A stretch of 64,000 nucleotides of DNA from Streptomyces cavernicola (GTDB taxonomy: Bacteria; Actinomycetota; Actinomycetes; Streptomycetales; Streptomycetaceae): NCBI RefSeq assembly GCF_029968035.1, contig NZ_JASCIQ010000016.1:62001-126000 (forward strand), given 5' to 3'. A program made the position numbers and the translations under genes. The notes beneath the pieces are model-generated. The model had not been told where the DNA came from. It was given only the letters and a program-made list of their open reading frames with translations, and did no database searches. Numbering within the stretch: the first letter of the stretch is position 1; every line of letters starts with the position of its first letter. Positions 34,016 through 42,674 of this stretch are shown in pieces.

Positions 34016-35680
34016 ATGAACGCGATGGCCACCTCCAACAGCACCGCCCCCTCCGACATCTCCGACGCCCCGCCGGACGCGGGCACTGCCTGGGAAGAGC
34101 TCGTCACGTCCGCGCTGCTCGGCACCGACCGGCGCAGGCCGCAGGTGAGCGTGGGCCCCGGGCAGGACCTCCCCGGCGCGCTGCTCGACGCGGCGGCCGT
34201 GGAAACCGTGCGGCGCCGGGCAGGCCTGCGGCCCACGTCCGCCGCCGTGCTGCCCGAGCGTGCGGCCCCCGACACAAGGCCCCCACTGCCGGCCGCCGCC
34301 AGGCGACGCCTCGCCCTTCTCCTCACGGACCGGCCGGGCGCCGGCGGCGGGCGGCGCAGCACGGCCCCCGACCTGACGGAGCTGCTGCCGCAGTGGCTGG
34401 CGCTGGCCAACGACCACGGGTACGCCGCGCCCGCCGAGCTGCTGCCCGCCCTGCTCGACGCGGCCCGCGGGCGGACCGACCTGCGACCGCAGGCGCTGCG
34501 CTTCGCCGGTCCGCGGGCGCTGTGGCTGGCCCGGCTCAACCCCGACTGGAAGTTCGCGCTCCGTACGGCGCCGGGAGGCAAGGGGCTGCCCGACACCGGG
34601 GATGCGGAGGCGGTGCAACGCCTTTGGGAGGAAGGCCTGTTCGCCGAGCGGGTCGCGCTCCTGGCCGCTGTGCGCGTCGACGCTCCCGAAGTCGCCCGCG
34701 AGCTGCTCGGCGGCAGCTGGTCGACCGAGCGGGCGGAGGACCGTCTGATGTTCCTCGACTCGCTGCGCGCAGGGCTGTCCGACGGTGACGAGTCGTTCCT
34801 GGAGCGTGCGCTGTCCGACCGCAGCCGGAACATCCGGGCGACGGCCGCCGAGCTCCTTTCGGCCCTCCCGAACTCGGCGCTCGCGGCACGCATGGCGGAC
34901 CGTGCGTCCTCCTGCGTGGCCATGGATCCGACGCGCAGCGCCATCACGGTGGAGGCGCCGCACGCCTGCGACGCGGCGATGGAGCGCGACGGCGTGGTGT
35001 CCCAGGCCCCGTCGGGCAGGGGGCAACGGGCCTGGTGGCTGGGCCAGTTGGTGGAGTCGACGCCGCTGGCCGCCTGGTCGGCTCGGCTTGGCGGACGCAG
35101 CGCCGAGGAGATCACCGCCCTGCCCGTGCACGACGACTGGCGGCCCGAACTGCACGCCGCGTGGTGCCGTGCGGCCGTACGACAGCGGGATGCGGTGTGG
35201 GCTCGGGCGCTGCTCGGCGTGCCGTCCGCGCCGGAAGCGGGCGGGCCCGGCGCGGTGTCGCTCGCCGAGCGGGCCAAACTCCTGGCCGTGCTCCCGGGGA
35301 CCGAGCGGGCGGACTGGGTCGCCGGGTTCATCGACGCGCACGGCCTGTCCGAGGCGTTCCAGCTGCTCGGAGTCTGCACCCTGCCCTGGTCGGGCAAGCT
35401 GGGACGGGCCGTCGTCGACGCCCTCAACATCGCGCGGGACGCGGGCAGTTACCCCTGGAGCTTCAGCGGCGTGATGGGTCTGGCCGAGCGCTGCCTGGAC
35501 CCGGCCGAGACCAGCCGCCTGGAGTCCCTCACCGCGATATCCGACGAACCGGAGGACGGCGCACCGGGCGCGGTGGGCTACTGGGCGGAGGCCTTCCAAC
35601 GCCTCGTCGGCACGCTGAACCTGCGCGCGGCGATGGCCGCGGAGCTGACCCCACGGGAGGCGGTGGACATACCGGCCTGA
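34016..35680 (+). CDS. DUF5691 protein, HEAT-like, partner of the SWIM gene
   Basis: A 554-residue protein opening with WEELVTSALLGTDRR, characteristic of DUF5691. The body is alpha-helical with repeated hydrophobic pairs suggestive of HEAT-type repeats (SLRAGLSDGDESFLERALSD, NIRATAAELLSALPNSALA). It ends in a segment GVMGLAERCLDPAETSRLES. No catalytic motif is visible. GGAG lies six bases before the ATG; a second ATG is three codons on. It co-occurs with SWIM, MoxR, DUF5682 and VWA genes, as here, which suggests a scaffold or adaptor role (inference). The 154 bp before it holds only a GGCTCC hexamer run. Confidence 0.88.
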   Translation: MNAMATSNSTAPSDISDAPPDAGTAWEELVTSALLGTDRRRPQVSVGPGQDLPGALLDAAAVETVRRRAGLRPTSAAVLPERAAPDTRPPLPAAARRRLALLLTDRPGAGGGRRSTAPDLTELLPQWLALANDHGYAAPAELLPALLDAARGRTDLRPQALRFAGPRALWLARLNPDWKFALRTAPGGKGLPDTGDAEAVQRLWEEGLFAERVALLAAVRVDAPEVARELLGGSWSTERAEDRLMFLDSLRAGLSDGDESFLERALSDRSRNIRATAAELLSALPNSALAARMADRASSCVAMDPTRSAITVEAPHACDAAMERDGVVSQAPSGRGQRAWWLGQLVESTPLAAWSARLGGRSAEEITALPVHDDWRPELHAAWCRAAVRQRDAVWARALLGVPSAPEAGGPGAVSLAERAKLLAVLPGTERADWVAGFIDAHGLSEAFQLLGVCTLPWSGKLGRAVVDALNIARDAGSYPWSFSGVMGLAERCLDPAETSRLESLTAISDEPEDGAPGAVGYWAEAFQRLVGTLNLRAAMAAELTPREAVDIPA

Positions 35681-35874
35681 CGCCGAACCGGAGGAGGCGG
35701 GCGAACGGACAGGCCCGACGGCGACGACCGAGCGGCCGCCGCCTCACGACCTCACCACCCCGGGCTACCGCAGCCTCACGGCCCCACCGCTCCGGCGCCC
35801 GCCGGGCCACCCGACCACCCGGCTCGGCTACCCGGCCCGACCGCTCGGCCCGGCTGCCCCGCCCGGCCGTCGGC

Positions 35875-36291
35875 TCAGGCTCCGGCGGCCTGGGTGACGT
35901 TCGCGCGGACCCACTCCACGATCGAGGCCGTCGTCGCGCCCGGCGTGAAGATCTCCGCGACGCCCTGCTCCTTGAGGGGAGCGATGTCGTCCTCCGGGAT
36001 GATGCCGCCGCCGAAGACCTTGATGTCCGCCGCGTCGCGCTCCTTCAGGAGCTGGATCACCTTCGCGAAGAGGGTGTTGTGGGCGCCCGAGAGGATGGAC
36101 AGGCCGATCGCGTCGGCGTCCTCCTGGATGGCGGTGTCCACGATCTGCTCCGGCGTCTGGTGCAGGCCGGTGTAGATGACCTCCATACCGGCGTCGCGCA
36201 GCGCCCGCGCGATCACCTTGGCACCGCGATCGTGCCCGTCGAGCCCCGGCTTGGCGACCACCACGCGGATCGGACCGGCTGCCACACCCAT
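35875..36291 (-). CDS. stand-alone cobalamin (B12)-binding protein
   Basis: A 138-residue protein equal to the C-terminal B12-binding domain of methylmalonyl-CoA mutase-type enzymes. It has RVVVAKPGLDGHDRGAKVIA with the DXHXXG cobalamin-ligand motif, EVIYTGLHQTPEQIVDTA, SILSGAHNTL and a KVFGGGIIPEDD loop. It presumably delivers the cofactor-binding half for a separate large mutase subunit (ethylmalonyl, isobutyryl or related), which is not encoded in this window. ATG 36291 has GGAGG five bases upstream. The 194 bp before it (35681-35874) is low-complexity Pro/Arg-codon-like GC sequence without a gene. Confidence 0.92.
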   Translation of the reverse strand: MGVAAGPIRVVVAKPGLDGHDRGAKVIARALRDAGMEVIYTGLHQTPEQIVDTAIQEDADAIGLSILSGAHNTLFAKVIQLLKERDAADIKVFGGGIIPEDDIAPLKEQGVAEIFTPGATTASIVEWVRANVTQAAGA

Positions 36292-36670
36292 CACTGCCTC
36301 CATGTACCGAGTTGCCCCTCCGGAGTCCGTCACCAGCCCCGAGATGTCTCGCGGAAGGTGAACCAGTAGAGGAACGATGTGAACGAACGTTATCTCCAGG
36401 ATCCCGTACGCGGCAGTTTCGTGGTGGGGAGGGAGGGGGAAATCACATGGTGGGACACGTTCGCCGGGCGTTTCCACGGGGAGGGCGGCGAGACCGCCGC
36501 CCCGCGGGACGTGCACATGGGGAGCCGCCAGGAGATCGCTCCAGAATCGACAGATGCACGGCCACCGCGGGTGCTGGCGGGACAAGGCTCCGCAGGATCC
36601 GACACGGCGAGCAATGAGGGCACACGGGGGCGCGGAGGCGACTCCCGCGTGCGGTTCGGGGAGGTCGGCC

Positions 36671-37606
36671 GTGAGGGTACTGCCCGTACTGATGTCGACG
36701 CTCGAGTCCTGTCTGCGCCACCCCGGACTGCTGCACCCCGATCAGCATCTGCGGTTCTCCACCGCTCTGTTGAAGGCGTCGGCCCTGGAGCTGGCCATCC
36801 TGGCCGGGCATCTCCTCCTCTACCCCACGGGCATCCGGCAGGAGCGCCCCACCACGCCCCGCCGCCCGGCCCCCACTCCGAGAACCACCGCAGAAACCCC
36901 AAAGACCTCAGAAACCGCAGAAGAGGCCGACACCCTCAAGACGCCCGTACGACTGCCGAGTGCCACCGCCGATCGGCCCGTCCTGCTGCTGCACGGCTTC
37001 GTCGACAACCGTTCGGTCTTCGTGCTGCTGCGCCGGGCCCTGGCCAGGGAGGGGCGGCAGCACCTCGCGTCGCTCAACTACTCGCCGCTGACGTGCGACA
37101 TCCGCGGCGCGGCGGAGCGACTCGGCCGACATGTGGAGGAGACCTGCGAACGCACGGGGCAGCCGGTCGTGGACGTCGTCGGGCACAGCCTGGGCGGGCT
37201 GATCGCCCGCTATTACGTGCAGCAACTCGGCGGTGACGTCCGGGTGCGGACGCTGGTGACACTCGGCTCGCCGCACGGCGGCACCGCAGCCGTGCCGTTG
37301 ATGAGCGCGCACCCGATCGTGCGTCAGATGCGGCCGGACTCCGATGTGATCCAGGAGTTGAGGCAGCCCGCCCCGCACTGCAGGACCCGGTTCGTCTCCT
37401 TCTGGAGCGACCTCGACACGGTGATGCACCCACTGGAGACGGCCTGCGTCGACCACCCCGACCTCCTCGCGCACAACGTGCAGGTGACCGGCGTCGGGCA
37501 CCTCGCCCTACCCGTGCACCCGGCGGTCGCGGCCGGCATCCGGCAGGCGATCGACGCGGAGGAGGACATCGCACCGGCCGGGGGCTCGACCGCGACAGTG
37601 GCCTGA
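36671..37606 (+). CDS. lipase/esterase with alpha/beta-hydrolase fold
   Basis: A 311-residue protein starting at GTG 36671 with GGGGAGG six bases upstream. It has the oxyanion segment VLLLHGFVDNRSVFVLLRRA, the nucleophile elbow GHSLGGLIARYYVQ, an SPHGGT loop typical of PGAP1/triacylglycerol lipases, an acid in the segment VSFWSDLDTVMHP, and the catalytic His in TGVGHLALPVHPAVA. The N-terminus has one hydrophobic segment (ALELAILAGHLLLY) instead of a clear signal peptide, so it is probably membrane-attached. The stop codon lies inside a 12-bp tandem repeat. Substrate is unknown. The 379 bp before the gene (36292-36670) holds no credible gene. Confidence 0.9.
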   Translation: MRVLPVLMSTLESCLRHPGLLHPDQHLRFSTALLKASALELAILAGHLLLYPTGIRQERPTTPRRPAPTPRTTAETPKTSETAEEADTLKTPVRLPSATADRPVLLLHGFVDNRSVFVLLRRALAREGRQHLASLNYSPLTCDIRGAAERLGRHVEETCERTGQPVVDVVGHSLGGLIARYYVQQLGGDVRVRTLVTLGSPHGGTAAVPLMSAHPIVRQMRPDSDVIQELRQPAPHCRTRFVSFWSDLDTVMHPLETACVDHPDLLAHNVQVTGVGHLALPVHPAVAAGIRQAIDAEEDIAPAGGSTATVA

Positions 37607-37673
37607 ACAGCGACCTGAACAGAAACCTGGACCGAGACCTGAACAGAGACCTGAACAGCGACCTGAACAGCGG
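37602..37673. repeat. 12-bp tandem repeat that begins at the lipase stop codon
   Basis: Six units starting every 12 bp from 37602 (CCTGAACAGCGA, CCTGAACAGAAA, CCTGGACCGAGA, CCTGAACAGAGA, CCTGAACAGCGA, CCTGAACAGCGG). Five of the six contain TGA; the lipase stop is the first, so most units would stop that frame again if readthrough occurred. Confidence 0.9.
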
Positions 37674-37824
37674 GCCGAGCGGCGGACGACAGCAGCCACC
37701 GCCGCTCGGTCCGGCATCCGAGACGACGTCGAGGCGTCCGATGGTCGAACGATCTCCGAACGCAGCGCCAAAGCTCCGCCCACAGTCCACCGAAAGGCGG
37801 CCGATTGCCCGTTTCCTGATGCCG

Positions 37825-37851
37825 GGAAACCTCCCGAAGATTGTCGCCGTC
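37825..37851 (+). promoter_or_regulatory. possible SigE-type promoter of the M23 gene
   Basis: GGAAAC (37825-37830), 17 bases, then CGTC (37848-37851) resembles envelope-stress SigE promoters (GGAAC-spacer-CGTC). A short dyad CGGGAAACCTCCCG overlaps the -35. Role in envelope maintenance fits the gene, but this is consensus matching only. Confidence 0.3.
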
Positions 37852-37915
37852 GCGTACCGCCGGGTACAGTCACCGAACTGCTCTGCCCCCTGCTGTCGAG
37901 GCGAAAGAGAAGTTG

Positions 37916-39709
37916 GTGAACGACCAGCACGGCTATGCCGCCGGTTACGACGGCTACACCACCGGTGCCTTCGACACCACCTCTTTTGACGCCGACCCGC
38001 TGTTCGGCACGATGCCGGGCGAGACCGGCTCGTACGACGCCGGACAGAGCGGTCAGTGGGACAGCAACCAGTGGGCGTCGGGCGGCCAGGCCGCCTACGA
38101 CCCGTACGCGGGCGGCGCCACCCAGCAGGCCGGGATGCAGACCGGACTGCAGGACACGGCCCTGCACGACAACACCCCCCATGACGCGGGCAGTTACGCG
38201 ACCGGCAGCTACGACACGACCGCCATGTGGGCGACGGGCGGCTACCAGCCCCTCGCCGACATCCCCGCGCAGCCCGGACCGCAGGCCGCCGAGCAGTGGG
38301 ACGCCACCGGCCAGTGGCAGAGCCCGAACTTCGAGCAGCCGACCGGCCTGGAGCACGGGCAGACGTACCTGGAGACGGGCGCGTACGACGCCACCGCGTG
38401 GAACGTCGACGGAGCCACGCCTTCCGCGCCGGCCGGCATGCCCACCGATGCGTACGACGCCTACGGCACGACGACGTTCGGCGCCCAGAACTTCGACGCC
38501 CAGAACTTCGACGCCCAGAACCTGGACGCTCCGAACTTCGACTCCTCGGGCTTCGATTCTGCGGGCTTCGATTCCGTCGGCTTCGACGGTCAGGCCGCGG
38601 CCGGCGTCGGCGTAGGGTTCGAGGCCCAGGCGTTCGACACGCAGAACTTCGACGCCCAGAACTTCGGCGCTCCCGGCCTCGACCCCTCCGGGCTCGACGC
38701 TTCGGAGTTCCAGACCCAGGCCTTCGACGCCTCGATGTTCGGGCAGGCCGAGCACATCGAGAGCGTCGGGCACGTCGAGAACGTCGAGCAGCCGCTTCAC
38801 GACGAGCACGCTGCAGCCGAACATCCCACCGCCGGGCCGGAGTTCGACCAGGCGGCGGGCTTCGGCCACGACGGCAGCGGGCCGTCCCTGCCGGGCCAGG
38901 TCGACGCGGCGGACGCAGCCGACGCCGCCGACGAACCGCTCGTCGCGCCGGTCGACCCCGCCCCCCGCAGCCGCAGCCGCCGTCGCGCCCCCGCCAAGCG
39001 TTCCGCGCTCCTCACGGTCGCCGTGCCCTCCGTGTGCGCGCTCGGCGTCGCAGGCATCGCCGCCGCGTCCGTGGCCGGCGGCATGAGCGACGAGTCGGCC
39101 GACACCCAGACGCAGGCCGCGCCCGACCCGACTACGGTCAAGCCGTCCACGGCCAACAACAAGCTGGACACCCAGCTCGCCAATCTCTCCGCGGACGCCG
39201 ACGACTTCGCCGACCGGGCCAGCCGTACGCAGGAGCGCATCGACCTCAAGGAGCGCCAGGAGGCCGAGCGCAAGCGGAAGGCCGCCGAAGCCGCGCGCAA
39301 GGAGGCGATGCGCCCGAAGTTCGCGTTGCCGGTGGAGCAGCGCGGGCTGAGCTCGTACTACGGACAGTCCGGCATCAACTGGATGTCCACGCACTCGGGC
39401 ATCGACTTCCCCGTCTCGTACGGCACTCCCGTCATGGCCGCGGCGGACGGCACCGTGCGTACGCAGTGGAATCCCGCGTACGGGAACATGGTGATCGTGA
39501 CGGCCGCCGACGGCACCGAGCTCTGGTACTGCCACCTCTCCAGCACGAAGATCCGCAGCGGATCCGTGAAGGCCGGCGACACCATCGCGTACTCCGGTAA
39601 CTCCGGTAACTCGACCGGCCCGCACCTGCACTTCGAGGTGCGCCCCGGCGGCGGCTCGACGATCGACCCGCTTCCGTGGCTGCGCAGCCACGGCCTCGAC
39701 CCGACCTGA
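37916..39709 (+). CDS. M23 (LytM) peptidase with membrane anchor and FDAQN repeats
   Basis: A 597-residue protein starting at GTG 37916 (GAGAAG upstream). The long N-terminal region (1-340) is acidic and cytoplasmic. It carries a run of five-residue units (FDAQN, FDAQN, LDAPN, FDSSG, FDSAG, FDSVG) near residues 187-225 and again near 240. A membrane helix follows at about residues 365-390 (LLTVAVPSVCALGVAGIAAA) after a basic RSRSRRRAPAKR stretch, then a coiled-coil Lys/Arg/Glu segment and a C-terminal peptidase domain with HSGIDF, LWYCHLS and HLHFEV. These supply the zinc ligands and catalytic His expected of LytM D,D-endopeptidases. It presumably cuts peptidoglycan crosslinks outside the membrane. 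The FDAQN stretch is pentapeptide-like but not yet proven to fold as such. Confidence 0.92.
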   Translation: MNDQHGYAAGYDGYTTGAFDTTSFDADPLFGTMPGETGSYDAGQSGQWDSNQWASGGQAAYDPYAGGATQQAGMQTGLQDTALHDNTPHDAGSYATGSYDTTAMWATGGYQPLADIPAQPGPQAAEQWDATGQWQSPNFEQPTGLEHGQTYLETGAYDATAWNVDGATPSAPAGMPTDAYDAYGTTTFGAQNFDAQNFDAQNLDAPNFDSSGFDSAGFDSVGFDGQAAAGVGVGFEAQAFDTQNFDAQNFGAPGLDPSGLDASEFQTQAFDASMFGQAEHIESVGHVENVEQPLHDEHAAAEHPTAGPEFDQAAGFGHDGSGPSLPGQVDAADAADAADEPLVAPVDPAPRSRSRRRAPAKRSALLTVAVPSVCALGVAGIAAASVAGGMSDESADTQTQAAPDPTTVKPSTANNKLDTQLANLSADADDFADRASRTQERIDLKERQEAERKRKAAEAARKEAMRPKFALPVEQRGLSSYYGQSGINWMSTHSGIDFPVSYGTPVMAAADGTVRTQWNPAYGNMVIVTAADGTELWYCHLSSTKIRSGSVKAGDTIAYSGNSGNSTGPHLHFEVRPGGGSTIDPLPWLRSHGLDPT

Positions 39710-39800
39710 TCGGTCCCGGCCTGGCCCAGACCGTCCGACGCAGCCCCGGGCAGCCCCATCAGGGGCGGCCCGGAACCGGCCAGGACCGGGACCGAACCCG

Positions 39801-42260
39801 TCAGAGCTTCTCGACCGGCGCGTATCTCAGCAGCAGCACCTTCGGCTTCGGGTCTCCGAAGTCGATCGTCGCGCGGGCCTTGTCCCCCACTCCCTCCACG
39901 CCGACGACCGTGCCGAGGCCGAACTGGTCGTGCGTGACCCGGTCCCCCGCCGCGAGCGACACCACCGGCTTGTCGCCGGATGTGCGCCGCGTCGCGAAGC
40001 CCGAGGGCCCGCCGCGCGCGCGGGAGGACGAGAGCGAGGAGGCGACCGAGCCGGCCGCGCCACGGGAGGGCGGCGGCGCGGCAGGTCCGGTGCGCTTCCA
40101 GTCCAGGTGCTGGTCGGGGATCTCCTCGAGGAAGCGCGACGGCGGGTTGTACGAGGGCTGGCCCCAGGCCGAGCGCATCGTGGACCGCGTCAGGTAGAGG
40201 CGCTCGCGGGCGCGCGTGATGCCCACGTACGCGAGGCGGCGCTCCTCCTCCAGCTCCTTGACCTGGCCGAGGGAGCGCATGTGCGGGAAGACGCCGTCCT
40301 CCAGGCCGGTCAGGAAGACCACCGGGAACTCCAGGCCCTTCGCGGTGTGCAGGGTCATCAGCGTGATGACGCCGGAGCCGTCCTCCTCCTCGTCCGGGAT
40401 CTGGTCGGAGTCAGCGACGAGCGCGACCTTCTCCAGGAAGTCCGCGAGGGTGCCCGACTCGCCCTCTTCGCGCTCCTGCTCGAACTCCAGGGCCACGGCG
40501 GCGAGTTCCTGCAGGTTCTCGATACGGGTCTCGTCCTGCGGGTCCGTCGAGGACTGCAACTCGGCGAGATATCCGGTGCGTTCGAGCACGGCCTCCAGGA
40601 CCGTGGCCGGCCCTGCGCCGGACTCGACGATCGTACGGAGCTCCTCCATCAGCGTGTTGAAGCGGCGGACGGCGTTGGCGGAGCGGGCCGCCATTCCGTA
40701 CGCCTCGTCCACGCGCTTCAGGGCCTGCGGGAAGCTGATCTTCTCGCGCAGCGACAGCGCGTCGATCATGGCTTCGGCGCGGTCGCCGATGCCGCGCTTG
40801 GGGACGTTGAGGATCCGGCGCAGCGGAACCGAGTCCTCCGGGTTGGCGAGGACGCGGAGGTAGGCCAGGACGTCCCTGACCTCCTTACGCTCGTAGAAGC
40901 GGACGCCGCCGACGACCTTGTAGGGCAGGCCGACGCGGATGAAGATCTCTTCGAAGACGCGGGACTGCGCGTTCGTCCGGTAGAAGACCGCGACGTCTCC
41001 GGCCTTCGCGTCGCCCGCGTCCGTGAGGCGGTCGATCTCCTCGGCGACGAACTGCGCCTCGTCGTGCTCGGTGTCCGCGACATAGCCTGTGATGCGGGCG
41101 CCCTCGCCGGCGTTGGTCCAGAGGTTCTTGGGGCGGCGGCTCTCGTTGCGCTCGATGACGGCGTTGGCGGCGCTGAGGATCGTCTGCGTGGAGCGGTAGT
41201 TCTGCTCCAGGAGGATCGTCGTCGCGTTCGGGTAGTCCTCCTCGAACTGGAGGATGTTGCGGATGGTCGCGCCGCGGAAGGCGTAGATCGACTGGTCCGC
41301 GTCACCCACCACGCACAGCTCGGCGGGCTCGATCGCGGGGGCGCCGTCGGCCACCGGCTTTCCGTCCCCCACCAGCTCGCGCACCAGGGCGTACTGGGCG
41401 TGGTTGGTGTCCTGGTACTCGTCGACCATGACGTGGCGGAAGCGGCGGCGGTAGTGCTCGGCGACGTCCGGGAAGGCCTGGAGCAGGTGGACCGTCGTCA
41501 TGATCAGGTCGTCGAAGTCCAGGGCGTTGGCCTCGCGGAGGCGCTGCTGGTACATCGTGTACGCCTGCGCCAGGGACTTCTCGAATCCGTCGGCGGCCTG
41601 GCCCGCGAAGGTCTCCTCGTCGATGAGCTCGTTCTTGAGGTTGGAGACCTTGGCGCTGAAGGACTTCGGCGGGAACTTCTTCGGGTCGAGGTCCAGGTCC
41701 CGGCAGCACAGGGCCATCAGGCGCTTGGAGTCCGCGGCGTCGTAGATCGAGAACGAGGACGTGAAGCCCAGGCGCTTCGACTCACGGCGGAGTATCCGCA
41801 CGCACGCGCTGTGGAAGGTCATCACCCACATGGCGTTCGCCCGCGGGCCGACCAGGTCGGAGACGCGCTCCTTCATCTCGCCCGCGGCCTTGTTCGTGAA
41901 CGTGATCGCGAGGATCTGCCCGGGGTGGACGTCCCGCTCCGCGAGGAGGTGCGCGATGCGGTGCGTGAGGACACGGGTCTTGCCGGAGCCCGCGCCCGCG
42001 ACGATGAGCAGCGGCGAGCCGGAGTGGACGACGGCCGCGCGCTGGTTGTCGTTCAGCCCCTCGAGGAGGGCAGCCGGATCGACCGCGGGGCGGGGGGCGC
42101 CGTCGCGGTAGTACGCGTCCCTGGGCGGGGGCGCGTCGAAGCGGCCGCCGAAGAGGTCGTCCGGAATCTCCTCCGGAGCGGGCTCCTCGGGCGGCGGCGG
42201 GGGCCCGTGATCCTTGGGCTGCAGGTCCGCCAGGAAGCTGTCGTCAAAGAGGCTGCTCAT
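39801..42260 (-). CDS. pcrA: ATP-dependent DNA helicase PcrA/UvrD
   Basis: An 819-residue superfamily 1 helicase unwinding DNA 3' to 5' in nucleotide excision repair and replication-fork clearing. Walker A is GAGSGKT (89-95). Further motifs are ILAITFTNKAAGEMKER, the DEYQDTNHAQ Walker B, GDADQSIYAFRGA, LEQNYRST, VFYRTNAQSRVFEE, LMTLHTAKGLEFPVVF and VGITRARERLYLT. A C-terminal Tudor-like segment (GDRVTHDQFGLGTVVGVEGV) should contact RNA polymerase. The N-terminal 60 residues are an acidic Pro-rich extension. A PafBC-type promoter lies 10 bp before the ATG, so expression should be DNA-damage responsive and leaderless. Confidence 0.98.
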   Translation of the reverse strand: MSSLFDDSFLADLQPKDHGPPPPPEEPAPEEIPDDLFGGRFDAPPPRDAYYRDGAPRPAVDPAALLEGLNDNQRAAVVHSGSPLLIVAGAGSGKTRVLTHRIAHLLAERDVHPGQILAITFTNKAAGEMKERVSDLVGPRANAMWVMTFHSACVRILRRESKRLGFTSSFSIYDAADSKRLMALCCRDLDLDPKKFPPKSFSAKVSNLKNELIDEETFAGQAADGFEKSLAQAYTMYQQRLREANALDFDDLIMTTVHLLQAFPDVAEHYRRRFRHVMVDEYQDTNHAQYALVRELVGDGKPVADGAPAIEPAELCVVGDADQSIYAFRGATIRNILQFEEDYPNATTILLEQNYRSTQTILSAANAVIERNESRRPKNLWTNAGEGARITGYVADTEHDEAQFVAEEIDRLTDAGDAKAGDVAVFYRTNAQSRVFEEIFIRVGLPYKVVGGVRFYERKEVRDVLAYLRVLANPEDSVPLRRILNVPKRGIGDRAEAMIDALSLREKISFPQALKRVDEAYGMAARSANAVRRFNTLMEELRTIVESGAGPATVLEAVLERTGYLAELQSSTDPQDETRIENLQELAAVALEFEQEREEGESGTLADFLEKVALVADSDQIPDEEEDGSGVITLMTLHTAKGLEFPVVFLTGLEDGVFPHMRSLGQVKELEEERRLAYVGITRARERLYLTRSTMRSAWGQPSYNPPSRFLEEIPDQHLDWKRTGPAAPPPSRGAAGSVASSLSSSRARGGPSGFATRRTSGDKPVVSLAAGDRVTHDQFGLGTVVGVEGVGDKARATIDFGDPKPKVLLLRYAPVEKL

Positions 42261-42269
42261 CGCCTACCG

Positions 42270-42292
42270 AGTCTAGGCGGCCGCACTGACAA
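42270..42292 (-). promoter_or_regulatory. PafBC-type promoter of pcrA, leaderless
   Basis: On the minus strand TTGTCAGTG (42284-42292), eight bases, TAGACT (42270-42275), matching TTGTCRGTG-N8-TANNNT fully. The -10 ends 10 bases before the ATG at 42260. UvrD/PcrA genes are established PafBC targets in mycobacteria, so this supports reading the same motif at the SWIM/MoxR divergon in the same way. Confidence 0.8.
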
Positions 42293-42444
42293 CCCGTCCC
42301 CGGTTCCCGCAGCCCGCCCGGAACCGGGGCTCGACCGACTCCGGACTTCCGTGTTCAGCCGCTCACACAGAGCGAAAGTCACGAAAATGTATCGGGCCTA
42401 TCGGACACCAACCTTCACAGCAGCCACACGAGTTGGCTACTTTG

Positions 42445-42660
42445 CTCGCGGGCCGCACGTACCTCCGCCGGCGAAACACGTCGGGAGCGCGCGGCCTGCG
42501 CCGAGTCCGGTGCGCTCCACGCGGGCAGCCGGAGCCGGGGACCCACCTTCATACCTGGGGTGAATCGGTCCCGTACACGAGCACTGCGTACGAGACCGTA
42601 GGGCAGCCCTTCCGAACCATCCGCCCGAACCCGACAGCTAACCCGGTAGGCGGCCAACGG
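42445..42660 (+). ncRNA. c-di-AMP riboswitch (ydaO/yuaA class) before the NlpC/P60 gene
   Basis: The 5' leader contains the blocks characteristic of this class in Streptomyces cell-wall genes: GCCGGCGAAACACGTCGGG near 42468, GGAGCCGGGGACCCA ending near 42545, CTGGGGTGAATCGG near 42555, and CCGAACCCGACAGCTAACCC near 42626. A short helix and the ribosome site GGAAGGAG follow. In Streptomyces this class senses c-di-AMP and controls wall hydrolases. The exact edges are approximate, judged by eye. Confidence 0.85.
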
Positions 42661-42674
42661 AAGGAGCGCCTCCT

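Noticed and set aside
36379..37236. 285-residue frame starting in the promoter region of the lipase
   Set aside because: It changes character midway, has no ribosome site of value and overlaps the lipase in another frame.
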